From Natronococcus pandeyae (lineage in GTDB: Archaea > Halobacteriota > Halobacteria > Halobacteriales > Natrialbaceae), in contig NZ_PHNJ01000003.1 of NCBI RefSeq assembly GCF_008122205.1, positions 124,001 to 188,000 on the forward strand: DNA of 64,000 nucleotides. Reading direction: 5' to 3'. Positions within the stretch are counted from its first letter, which is position 1. Each line of letters begins with the position of its first letter. The notes beneath the pieces were generated by a model. That model ran no database searches, was not told the origin of the DNA, and was given only the letters and a program-made list of their open reading frames with translations. Shown in pieces: positions 33,109-40,673 of this stretch. The position numbers and the translations under genes were made by a program.

Positions 33109-36100
33109 CGATCCTCACCTCCCTCGTCGGACGCTCCGTCGTCGGGAACTCCCCCGTCGCTCGCCGCCGGGGCTCTCGTCGGCGAGGACTCGAACGAGAC
33201 GTCGGGGCCGAAGTAGCGCGTCCAGAGGACGAGCAGCGTCGGCAGGACGATCACGCTCGCCAGGAACGCGTAGATGATCGTCAGCGCGGTGATGACCCCG
33301 AACTGCTCGAGCGCGGGAAGGATGGCGAAGGCGAGCACGCCGAAGCCGCCGACCGTGGTCGCCGCGCTGCCGAGCAGCGCGCCGCCAGTGCCGGTCACTG
33401 TGGTGTGCATCGCGTCCCAGACCGAGCCCTGGCGCTCGAGTTCGAGCGTGTACCGGGCGCTCACGTGGATGCTGTAGGCGACGCCGAGTCCGATCGTCAG
33501 GCTGGTGATCATCCCGGTCAGGACGTTGAAGGGCATCCCGATCAGGTACATCGTTCCGAGGATCCAGCTCACTGCGAGTGCGACCGGGAGCAGGGTTATG
33601 GCCCCGAGCGTCGCGCTGCTGCCGGTAAGCTTGTAGGCCGTCGTCAGGAACAGCAAACAGGCCACGAGCGTGATCAGCAGGCTCTCGAGCACCGTATCGA
33701 GCAGGTCCTGCTCGACGACGTGGCCGACGATCGGATCGCCGGTCGCCACGACGGACCACGGACCGCCGCTCTCGAAGTCGGCGGCGAGCGCCCGCATCTC
33801 GTCGGTCGTGTCCTCGCTCGGCGCGTCGCCCTGGATCGAGACGATCATGCGAACGGCCTCGTACTCTCCCTCGTCGGTTCGGTAGACGACGTCGCTCGCG
33901 GCCTCGGCGTCGACCTCGTACAGTTCGTCGTACAGCTGTTCGACGTCCTGGTCCGGGACGCCGTCGCCGTTCGTATCGGCCGCCTGGAACGACTCGTTGA
34001 ACGACTCGTTCTCGGCTGCGACGTTCTCCATCGTCGCCAGCGGACTGCGGACGTCCGCCTCACCGCTCGCCAGTACGTACACGACGTCGCTGTCGGCGGC
34101 GTCCGCCTCCGTGGCTTCGATCTGCTGGAGGGTCTCGTCGTCGGTCACGTCACCCCGTATCAGCAACTGCGCCTCCGAGTCCTGTCGCTGGAAGTTCTCG
34201 TCGACGTACTCGAGGTTATCCTTCGCGGTGTACTCACCCGGCTGGAACGGCTCGGGGAGGTTCTGGGTCCACGCCGGCGGGCTATCGGCCAGGAAGTCCT
34301 CGTCCTCGAAGCTGGTGTCGACCTGGGTCGCGCCGTAAACGCCGCCCGCGGTCAGCAACAGGACGGCGACGAGGACGACCAGCGGTGCCTTCCGGGCGGC
34401 GACCGCGCCCACGGAGAGCGCGTCGGCGAGTCGGCCGCCGCCGGTACCGAACGCCCGCTTGCGTCGGTCGATGCCTCGGCCCTCGAGCCAGGAGTCGATC
34501 ACGACCTTCGCGGCGGGGATCATCGCGCCGAAGACGATCAACGCCGCGAGGATCCCGACTGCGCTGACGACCCCGAACTCGCGGATCGGGCCGATCGGAC
34601 TGACGAGATTCGAGAGGAAGCCGATCACCGTCGTCGCGGTCACCCAGACGAGCGCGACGCCGACGCCGGCGAGCGCGACGGTCATCGAGCCGCGGGCGTC
34701 GCCGGTCACGCCGTCGGCCTCGCGCTGCTCTCGATGCCGCATAAACACGTGAATCGCGTAGTCGATCGAGAGCCCGATCAACAGGACGGGGATGGCGACG
34801 AACATCTGGTTGAACGAAATCCCCGTCCAGCCCATGAAGCCGAACGTCCAGACCAGCACGGCGAGGATCCCTGTAACGCCGAGGACGATGTCGAGCGGGT
34901 CGCGGTAGGCGATCAGCAGCGCGACGACGACGAACGCGAGCGCGAGGGGACCGACGATCGCGAGACTGTCGGCCATCGAGCGGTCGATCTCGTCGGTGAT
35001 GATGCCCGCGCCGAAGACGAGCATCTCGTCGTCCTGGGACTGCGTGAGCTCCTGTAGCTCGAGCTGGGTCGCCGTGATCTCCTCGTCGCCGCCGTCAGGT
35101 CCCTGGAAGTCGGCACCGTCGGTCGACTGCGTGACGAATATCATCCGCGACTCGGCGCTCGTCGAACCGGGGTCGTAATCGTTCGGCATCAGGCGAAGCG
35201 CCAGGTCACCACCCGCCTCATCGTCGTCGTCGAGGACGCTCGTAACTGTCTCCTCGTAGGTCGACTCGTTCATCGACTCGAGGTGCTCGATCTGTTCGTC
35301 GATCGAAGGTGCGCCCGCGTCCTCGAGTTCCTCCTGATCGGCCTCGAGTTGCTCGCTCTCCTCCTCGAGTGCGTCGCTCTCGGCTTCGAGCTGTTCGCTC
35401 TCTTCTTCGATTGCCTCCTGGTCGGCCTCGAGTTGCGCGTACTCGTCCTCGAGGACGCCCTGGGAGCCCTGCAGGAAGACGCCCTCTAGTTGCGCGTCGA
35501 GTTCGGCCGAGCGCTGTTCGTACTCCTCCTCGGAGAGCTCACCGGCGTCGTTAGCCTGCTCGAGTTCGACGCGTTCCGACTGGATCTCGCGTACGTCGTC
35601 CATCGCGGCGTCGTACTGCGCCGCCTGCTCGTCGGTCAGGCCGGCCGTCGCCTCCTCGAAGACGGTCTCGAGTTGCGCGTCGAGTTCGGCCGAGCGCTGT
35701 TCGTACTCCTCGTCGGAAATCTCCCCCGCCTCGTTGGAGGCGTTCAGTTCGGCGTACTCGAGCTCTATCTCGGCGGTCTCCTCGAGTCCAGCCTCGAGCT
35801 CTGCGGCGGTTTCGTCGAGTTCCTCGCTGCGCTGTTCGAGCTCCGCGCTTCGCTGCTCGAGCTCCTCGCTCTGGGCTTCGAGTTCCGCGCTTCGCTCCTC
35901 GAGTTCGGCACCGCGCTCCTCGAGTTCGGCGGCTTGCTCCTCGCGGATCGCGGTCGTCGCAACCAGGTTCTCGACGCCGACGATCGGATCGTCCTCGGCG
36001 AGCGTAGCGTTGATCGACTCGTTGTTCCGAATGTCCTGCTGGAACTCGAGCGAGGAGACGAGCGACTCCTTCGTCAGGACGTTGTCTCCCCTGACGATCA

Positions 36101-36323
36101 ACTGGACCGTCGTCGTGTCCTCGGCGTCGTCGATCGTGAAGTTATCCTGGCTGTACTCGAGGGCCGCACCCTCCTCCGAGTCGCTCTCGTACTGATCGAG
36201 CGACGAGTCGTCGTCGACCATCGGCATTCCGGCGCCGACCAGCGCGGTCGTCAACAGCAGCGCGAACAGGACGATCTTCGCGTTCGCGGTGATCGCATCG
36301 GCGACGCGGTGTGGAACGCTCAC
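33105..36323 (-). CDS. RND/MMPL exporter with giant coiled-coil loop
   Basis: This 1072-residue protein has two RND repeats, each with one helix, a large outside loop and five helices (LAFVVVALLIAYRDPLDIVLG and relatives; IGLSIDYAIHVFMRHREQRE; IGLGVAYSIHVSARYTLELE). The first outside loop carries a coiled coil from about residue 127 to 335. It includes exact seven-residue repeats (EERSAEL, EAQSEEL, EQRSAEL, EQRSEEL) and a duplicated EEYEQRSAELDAQLE segment. The start is GTG at 36323. It probably exports a lipid or hydrophobic compound; the coiled coil may reach the S-layer (inference). Confidence 0.9.
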   Translation of the reverse strand: MSVPHRVADAITANAKIVLFALLLTTALVGAGMPMVDDDSSLDQYESDSEEGAALEYSQDNFTIDDAEDTTTVQLIVRGDNVLTKESLVSSLEFQQDIRNNESINATLAEDDPIVGVENLVATTAIREEQAAELEERGAELEERSAELEAQSEELEQRSAELEQRSEELDETAAELEAGLEETAEIELEYAELNASNEAGEISDEEYEQRSAELDAQLETVFEEATAGLTDEQAAQYDAAMDDVREIQSERVELEQANDAGELSEEEYEQRSAELDAQLEGVFLQGSQGVLEDEYAQLEADQEAIEEESEQLEAESDALEEESEQLEADQEELEDAGAPSIDEQIEHLESMNESTYEETVTSVLDDDDEAGGDLALRLMPNDYDPGSTSAESRMIFVTQSTDGADFQGPDGGDEEITATQLELQELTQSQDDEMLVFGAGIITDEIDRSMADSLAIVGPLALAFVVVALLIAYRDPLDIVLGVTGILAVLVWTFGFMGWTGISFNQMFVAIPVLLIGLSIDYAIHVFMRHREQREADGVTGDARGSMTVALAGVGVALVWVTATTVIGFLSNLVSPIGPIREFGVVSAVGILAALIVFGAMIPAAKVVIDSWLEGRGIDRRKRAFGTGGGRLADALSVGAVAARKAPLVVLVAVLLLTAGGVYGATQVDTSFEDEDFLADSPPAWTQNLPEPFQPGEYTAKDNLEYVDENFQRQDSEAQLLIRGDVTDDETLQQIEATEADAADSDVVYVLASGEADVRSPLATMENVAAENESFNESFQAADTNGDGVPDQDVEQLYDELYEVDAEAASDVVYRTDEGEYEAVRMIVSIQGDAPSEDTTDEMRALAADFESGGPWSVVATGDPIVGHVVEQDLLDTVLESLLITLVACLLFLTTAYKLTGSSATLGAITLLPVALAVSWILGTMYLIGMPFNVLTGMITSLTIGLGVAYSIHVSARYTLELERQGSVWDAMHTTVTGTGGALLGSAATTVGGFGVLAFAILPALEQFGVITALTIIYAFLASVIVLPTLLVLWTRYFGPDVSFESSPTRAPAASDGGVPDDGASDEGGEDR

Positions 36324-36344
36324 CGGGAATCACCGGTCTGGTTC

Positions 36345-36425
36345 GTTAGTAAGGAGGGCGGCATCATCTGTTGTGAGGATATTACTAACGTGTACAAATA
36401 TAGCTGTTGTTAGTTTGGTACTAAC
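36345..36425. promoter_or_regulatory. Inverted TTAGTA-type operator sites
   Basis: GTTAGTAA (36345-36352) is mirrored by its exact complement TTACTAAC (36382-36389). A third site, GTTAGTTTGGTACTAAC (36409-36425), has perfect 6-bp arms GTTAGT and ACTAAC. They lie 22-102 bp upstream of the RND exporter start and overlap AT-rich promoter sequence (ACAAATATA). The TrmB regulator in the same operon is the natural candidate to bind them. Confidence 0.65.
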
Positions 36426-36570
36426 AGATTACTCGATGCCGTCGATCGGATGGGGGGTAGACCAGGTTTACAAGATAGCTCGTCGTAGTTCTCCAGACCG
36501 TTTCGAGGACTCGAGTTCGTGCGAGTCGCTTCCAGACTCGGCGAGAATACGACGAGACGGTGAGAATCAC

Positions 36571-37020
36571 ATGACGACGAAAATAACCGAACTCGTCCGG
36601 CGCGACCCGGAGGAGATCTGGACCGACGGAAACCTCGAGACGATCGACGACCTCTTCGCGGAATCGTTCGTCCTGCACGACCCGTCCTCGGCCAACGAAC
36701 AGCGGGGCCGCGACGAGTACAGAGAGTACGTGGAGACCTACCGAGCGGCGTTTCCCGACCTGGAGTACGCGGTCGAAACCGTGATCGCCGAGGACGATAT
36801 CGCCGCGTTGCGGTACACTGCTCGCGGCACGCACGAAGGGGAACTCCTGGGGCTGGAGCCGACCGGCGAGCGCGTCTCGGTGTCGGGGATGGAGATGTAC
36901 CGCGTCGAAGACGGGCGAATCACCGAGATGTGGACGAGTTACGACTCACTTGGACTGTTCCAGGAACTGGGAGTCGTCCCGCCACTCGAGGAACTCGACG
37001 AGACGTCCGAACGAGACTGA
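36571..37020 (+). CDS. SnoaL-like ester cyclase family protein
   Basis: This 149-residue protein (MTTKITELVRRDPEEIWTDGNLETIDDLF) has the cone-shaped alpha+beta SnoaL fold pattern and the family segments FVLHDPSS, YRAAFPDLEYAVETVIAEDDIAA and DGRITEMWTSYDSLG. The ATG at 36571 matches the family start. Members include polyketide cyclases and many proteins of unknown substrate. It is divergent from the TrmB-RND operon and may share its promoter region and operator. Confidence 0.88.
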   Translation: MTTKITELVRRDPEEIWTDGNLETIDDLFAESFVLHDPSSANEQRGRDEYREYVETYRAAFPDLEYAVETVIAEDDIAALRYTARGTHEGELLGLEPTGERVSVSGMEMYRVEDGRITEMWTSYDSLGLFQELGVVPPLEELDETSERD

Positions 37021-37093
37021 ATTCCGTCGCTCGCTCTCGGGACCGTTTCGATTCAGTGGCTCTATTGAAAGCTTCAGTAAATGAGAAGAGTTG

Positions 37094-37509
37094 CCTGCTG
37101 AATACAGCGTGTGGATGCATCACCAGTTTCCGCGCGAGCAAAGCGAGCGCGGTTCCCGGACGGCGAGGACGAAAGCCGAGCCGTCCGCCTTTTTCATCGA
37201 AGTCCGCAAGCGCGGAGCGCTTGCGGGCCCATCAGAAATCTTTGATTTCTGAGGACGTTTTTGCGCCCAGCGCGGGACCTTCGGTCCCGCGAGCCGTGCG
37301 AACAGGCGAGACCGAAGTCTCGCATACCGTGCGAACGGACGCTATGCGTCCGTGAGCAGAGGGCACTTCGTGCCCGTGAGCAGAGAGCGGTTCGCCTGCG
37401 GCGAACTCGAGGTGGAACAAGTTCGCGCCCTGTCTCTCGCACGCTCCGCACGACCCATCCAGCATTTGGTAGAAGAACGCGCAAGATACGAAGGGTGAGT
37501 TCAGCAGGA
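37094..37509. mobile_element. MITE-like element with CCTGCTGAA inverted ends
   Basis: The left end CCTGCTGAATACA (37094-37106) and the right end, read in reverse as CCTGCTGAACTCA (37497-37509), form terminal inverted repeats. The first nine bases match exactly, and 11 of 13 match overall. The inside (about 416 bp) has no gene and is dominated by small hairpins. The left end also matches the TATTCAGCA end of the dispersed repeats near 19.7, 20.1 and 39.3 kb. A target-site duplication is not obvious. Confidence 0.5.
37157..37406. ncRNA. Array of eight consecutive perfect hairpins
   Basis: Stems and loops in order: CGGACGGC (37157-37187, followed by TTTTT); CCGCAAGCGC, loop GGA (37204-37226); TCAGAAATC, loop TTT (37232-37252); CGCGGGACC, loop TTC (37271-37291); GCGAGAC, loop CGAA (37306-37323); ACGGACGC, loop TAT (37335-37353); GGGCAC, loop TTC (37361-37375); GTTCGCC, loop TGC (37390-37406). 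Linkers repeat the motifs CCGTGCGAAC and GTGAGCAGAG. Stems all differ while loop size stays at 3-4 nt except in the first. Whether it is transcribed is unknown. Confidence 0.6.
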
Positions 37510-37682
37510 CAGTTTTGGCCGTTTTATCTCGAAGTCGGTGCACGATGCGTTCAGGATATCTGCGAGTCTATCGGTGGATCTGGAGGACTGAATACGGATG
37601 AGGAATCACCGCGGCTTCCCGCTGCGTAGCCGCCCTCGCCTGATAATACGTAGTTCTGAAGGGACAACTCTTCGAAACTGGC

Positions 37683-37961
37683 TCACCGTTCGGGCACAGA
37701 CTCGGGATTGTCCGCCGATGCGTCTCCATCCCGAACCGAGATGCTTACCGTGGGGCCGTTCTGGATCTGAACGACGTAATCCAGGTACGTGAACTCGATT
37801 TCCACCTCACCGGTGTTCGAGTCCGCATCCGCCTGAACGAGCGCGTCCAGCGCGTCCGGATCGACGACGCTAAACAAGGGAGGAGATAAATCAGTCGGCG
37901 AGACGCCCTCCTTCTGGGCTACCGTCTCGACTACCCGGTACGACGGAACGTGTGAATCCAT
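37683..37961 (-). CDS. HalOD1 output-domain protein
   Basis: This 92-residue stand-alone HalOD1 domain shows SYRVVETVAQKEGVSPTDLSPPLFSVVDPDALDALV and VEIEFTYLDYVVQIQNGPTVSI, both family hallmarks. HalOD1 is thought to be a haloarchaeal output domain of two-component-like signalling, often encoded as orphan single domains. No partner kinase or receiver is adjacent. It lies in the AT-richer accessory patch between the hairpin element and the Lrp gene. Confidence 0.88.
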   Translation of the reverse strand: MDSHVPSYRVVETVAQKEGVSPTDLSPPLFSVVDPDALDALVQADADSNTGEVEIEFTYLDYVVQIQNGPTVSISVRDGDASADNPESVPER

Positions 37962-38141
37962 TATCGACCCTAAGGCTGTGATAAGATATCAATGTTGCCC
38001 CGAATATGACGTATTCCTCAAATATAAGCCCTAAATGTGCAAAATACGCAGCTTCGTTCGCGGACCGAGCAGCCTCGATCCGTTGCCTTCACCATGTGAT
38101 ATACCACCGGTGTGGATTCCCGCAACGCGGACGAAGATTCA

Positions 38142-38160
38142 TACAGACAGTAGGTCTGTA
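38142..38160. promoter_or_regulatory. Dyad operator before the Lrp gene
   Basis: TACAGAC (38142-38148), spacer AGTAG, GTCTGTA (38154-38160): a perfect 7-bp inverted repeat ending 7 bp before the ATG at 38168. The position would block transcription or initiation of the lrp-type gene, so autoregulation is likely. Confidence 0.6.
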
Positions 38161-38167
38161 CAAACCC

Positions 38168-38644
38168 ATGAGTCAAGTCGCACTCGACGACATCGATCGC
38201 GGTGTCCTATTCTTGCTCCAGGAGGACGCCCGGAACACCACTATCGCCGAGATCGCAGAGAATGTGGACGTCTCCAACAGCACCGTCCGCAACCGCATCG
38301 AGCGTCTGGAGGAGACGGGCGTCATCGAGGGGTACTTTCCGAAGATCAACTACGAGCAGGCGAACTACCCGCTGCACGTGCTGTTCGTCTGTAGCGCCCC
38401 CGCCGGCGAGCGCGAGCAGTTGGCCCTCAGCGCATTGGATCGCCGCGGGGTAGTTGACGTCCGTGAGATGCTCACCAACAGGCGCAACATCTATATCGAG
38501 GTCGTCGCCACGAACACCCGGGACCTGGCCGAAATCACCAGCGGTCTCACTTCCTTGGGCTTCAGCATCGAGTCCTCTGAAATCGTCACCAACCACTATA
38601 CCCGCCCCTGGGGTGAGTTCGAGCTCGAGGAAGCCGAAGAGTAG
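38168..38644 (+). CDS. Lrp/AsnC family transcriptional regulator
   Basis: This 158-residue protein has an AsnC-type helix-turn-helix at residues 5-60 (DIDRGVLFLLQEDARNTTIAEIAENVDVSNSTVRNRIERLE) and a C-terminal ligand-binding/dimerisation domain (NIYIEVVATNTRDLAEITSGLTSLG). The start at 38168 gives the canonical short N-terminus. A perfect dyad sits immediately upstream. The target genes are unknown; the HalOD1 and DUF7344 neighbours suggest a small regulatory patch. Confidence 0.9.
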   Translation: MSQVALDDIDRGVLFLLQEDARNTTIAEIAENVDVSNSTVRNRIERLEETGVIEGYFPKINYEQANYPLHVLFVCSAPAGEREQLALSALDRRGVVDVREMLTNRRNIYIEVVATNTRDLAEITSGLTSLGFSIESSEIVTNHYTRPWGEFELEEAEE

Positions 38645-38781
38645 CCTGACTGGCCAACTATCGTATTACTTGATGAGTGTGTGGAATGGGCAACGAATTG
38701 GGTGGAAAGATACAAAATATGCAGCTCAATTTCTGCTTTTTCACAGCCTTTTTGCTGGTTCATGCCCAATCGGAAAAGTGA

Positions 38782-38814
38782 AACAGATGGGTCGGTGAGA
38801 CACGCTCATCTGTT
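38782..38814. promoter_or_regulatory. Inverted repeat before the DUF7344 gene
   Basis: AACAGATG (38782-38789) and CATCTGTT (38807-38814) form perfect 8-bp arms around 17 bp, ending 13 bp before the ATG at 38828. It shares ACAGA with the dyad upstream of the Lrp gene, so the same protein might bind both. Confidence 0.45.
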
Positions 38815-38827
38815 CCGTAGTAACTCT

Positions 38828-39187
38828 ATGACCGACCATTCATATTCGTCACGCGAGCCCACCGTTCAACGGGAGCGTGCTTCACTCGACGAGCTGCTCG
38901 AGGCGCTCAGCAAGCCCCCTCGGCGCCGCATCCTGACTGCGCTTGCTGAGGCCAACCCGAGAGACGAAGCCGAGTTCGCCCCGGGGGAGTTCACCAGCGC
39001 CGCGCGACGCCAGGAACTCTTGACGAGACTGCATCACACCCATCTCCCGAAGCTCGACGAGGCAGGCTTCATCGAGTGGGACCCCGATTCGAAGACGATT
39101 ACGCGCGGGCCGCGCTTCGACGAGATCGCGCCGCTCGTCGAGTTGATGATCGCCCACCGGGACGAACTTCCAGTGGGCTGGCCGTAG
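38828..39187 (+). CDS. DUF7344 winged-helix protein
   Basis: This 119-residue protein (MTDHSYSSREPTVQRERASLDELLEAL) carries the ArsR-like winged helix of haloarchaeal DUF7344 proteins (SKPPRRRILTALAE, LHHTHLPKLDEAGFIEWD). Such proteins are orphan regulators. It follows the Lrp gene in the same direction after 183 bp containing an inverted repeat. There is no effector domain beyond the HTH. Confidence 0.85.
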   Translation: MTDHSYSSREPTVQRERASLDELLEALSKPPRRRILTALAEANPRDEAEFAPGEFTSAARRQELLTRLHHTHLPKLDEAGFIEWDPDSKTITRGPRFDEIAPLVELMIAHRDELPVGWP

Positions 39188-39304
39188 GTCGGAGTGACGG
39201 TCCGGTGTGGGTTCCAGTTTCGGGGGCGACAGTGTGGCTCTGTCGGCGGGGGTCAGTAGGTGTCCAGGGCCAACAGAGACGTCCTCTGTTGAGCGATTAC
39301 TCCC

Positions 39305-39360
39305 TTCGAAATCAAGCCGAATCTCGCGCGATATTCGCGCTGTGTATTCAGCACGGCTGC
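39305..39360. repeat. Dispersed repeat copy C
   Basis: TTCGAAATCAAGCCGAATCT, then a CGCGCGATATTCGCGC dyad and TGTGTATTCAGCACGG. It is the closest partner of copies A and B 19 kb away and lies at the right edge of the second accessory patch. Confidence 0.75.
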
Positions 39361-39461
39361 TAAAACCTATCACCGACCGATATTTTTAGCAGAGCCGATT
39401 CAGCGTGAGAGCGGTGGTGCTCGAGCGAACCCAACGGTACGCGACGTTCCGTTTCCCCTGT

Positions 39462-39626
39462 TCACCCGACCGTCTCCGCGTCGAGCACGCGGAGTGCCGA
39501 CGCGGGGCACTCACAGTTGGACGTCGAACTGACCGGCATCACGTCGCCGTCATTGGTTACCCAGACTGTACAGACCGCCTCGCACCCCTCACAGATCGCG
39601 ACCGATCTCTCTCGTTCGTCGGTCAT
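39462..39626 (-). CDS. 54-residue cysteine-rich protein
   Basis: MTDERERSVAICEGCEAVC followed by SNCECPASAL: four or five cysteines arranged as CxxC...CxC, a likely zinc-binding knuckle. The ATG at 39626 is internal to a longer frame that otherwise looks non-coding. Small zinc-finger proteins of this size are common in haloarchaea. No assigned function. Confidence 0.55.
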   Translation of the reverse strand: MTDERERSVAICEGCEAVCTVWVTNDGDVMPVSSTSNCECPASALRVLDAETVG

Positions 39627-39845
39627 CCGTCGGCCACCCACGAGAGTCGCCCGTCGTTTTCGAGTGACGGCGTGGACACGTCGCTGTTGGAACTGTCCGT
39701 CCACCCCTCGTTTCTGGTAGTCACGATATATCTCTCTACAAGAACGGGAGCTATTGAACGAAGCGACCGTGTCGACGAGTTCAGACAGTTTACCGCAATT
39801 ACGGTGAGTTTTCTGCCGGGCTGGCGGTCCCACGGAGTCGCCGGC

Positions 39846-40580
39846 TCACTCGATGGAGATCGTCTTGAGGTCCTCTGCGAACCGAACGTCGCCGTCGTAG
39901 TGGGAGCCGATCGACTCGAGCATCTCGTCGTGGCGTCCCTCGGTGTGCGGATAGAGGTGCGTGAGATAGACGCGGCCGATCTCCCGGTCGGCCAGTTCGC
40001 GGCCGAGGGTCTCGGGAGTCGGGTGGTTCGAGACGTCGACGTCGTCGGGGAACGAACAGTCGTGGAGGAGGATCGCCGAGCCCTCGGCGAAGTTCGCCAG
40101 GCCGGCGAACGCCTCGCTGTCGCCACTGAACGTAAAGAGGTCGCCGAAGCGGTAGGCCAGACACGGCAGCGAGTGACGCGTCTCGTAGGCCGAGACGTCG
40201 AAGCCCGCGACCGAGAACTCGCCCGGAACGACCTCGCGGATCTGCAGGTCGAGTTTGTCCTGCATGTACTCGTGAACGGAGAGGAGGTCGTCGACGAGAG
40301 ACTTGGTCCCCTGTGGGCCGACGACCTCGAGGTGGTCTTCGCCGGCGAGCCAGCGGGCTTTCATCAGCGGCAGCAGATCGGCGACGTGGTCGAGGTGATG
40401 GTGCGTGAGCAACACGGTCGAAACGTTCTCGTGGCCGACGCCGGACTGCTGGAGGCGGTGGAGCACGCCGGAGCCACAGTCGACCAGCAGGGTTCGGCCG
40501 TCCTCCTGAACGAGGATGCCGGTCTGGAAGCGTTCGCCGGTGGGCATCGCACTGCCAGTGCCGAGAAATGTAACGCGCAT
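39846..40580 (-). CDS. Ribonuclease Z-like MBL hydrolase
   Basis: This 244-residue protein opens with FLGTGSAMPT and carries LTHHHLDHVADLLP as the HxHxDH motif. SGDSEAFAGL and the late metal-ligand segment LTHLYPHTEG follow. It fits the tRNase Z/arylsulfatase-like branch of the metallo-beta-lactamase fold, but it is short and lacks a clear flexible arm. It may therefore be a paralogue of the true tRNA 3'-processing enzyme. The ATG at 40580 fits the first strand exactly. Divergent from the alcohol dehydrogenase. Confidence 0.85.
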   Translation of the reverse strand: MRVTFLGTGSAMPTGERFQTGILVQEDGRTLLVDCGSGVLHRLQQSGVGHENVSTVLLTHHHLDHVADLLPLMKARWLAGEDHLEVVGPQGTKSLVDDLLSVHEYMQDKLDLQIREVVPGEFSVAGFDVSAYETRHSLPCLAYRFGDLFTFSGDSEAFAGLANFAEGSAILLHDCSFPDDVDVSNHPTPETLGRELADREIGRVYLTHLYPHTEGRHDEMLESIGSHYDGDVRFAEDLKTISIE

Positions 40581-40673
40581 ACGGCCCTGTGGGATGCCCC
40601 ATCCGATAAGGCTGGCTGCTCGCCAGCCATCGCATCCGTCAACAGTTAACCCGCCGGCGTCGGAGCCGTACGT

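Larger units (their letters stand above)
37021..37682. other. Gene-free region with hairpin element
   Basis: This 662-bp gap contains no believable gene; all frames are Arg-rich and rejected. From 37094 to 37509 it is occupied by the inverted-repeat-bounded element and hairpin array annotated separately. The right flank (37510-37560) resembles 18935-18970, another copy of the dispersed repeat. Confidence 0.6.

Noticed and set aside
37157-37406. CRISPR array
   Set aside because: There is no constant repeat: each hairpin stem differs and spacing varies from 15 to 30 bp; no cas genes are in the window.
37194-37543. Reading frames over the hairpin array
   Set aside because: Arg-rich translations of stem sequences; stops and starts unrelated to any gene signal.
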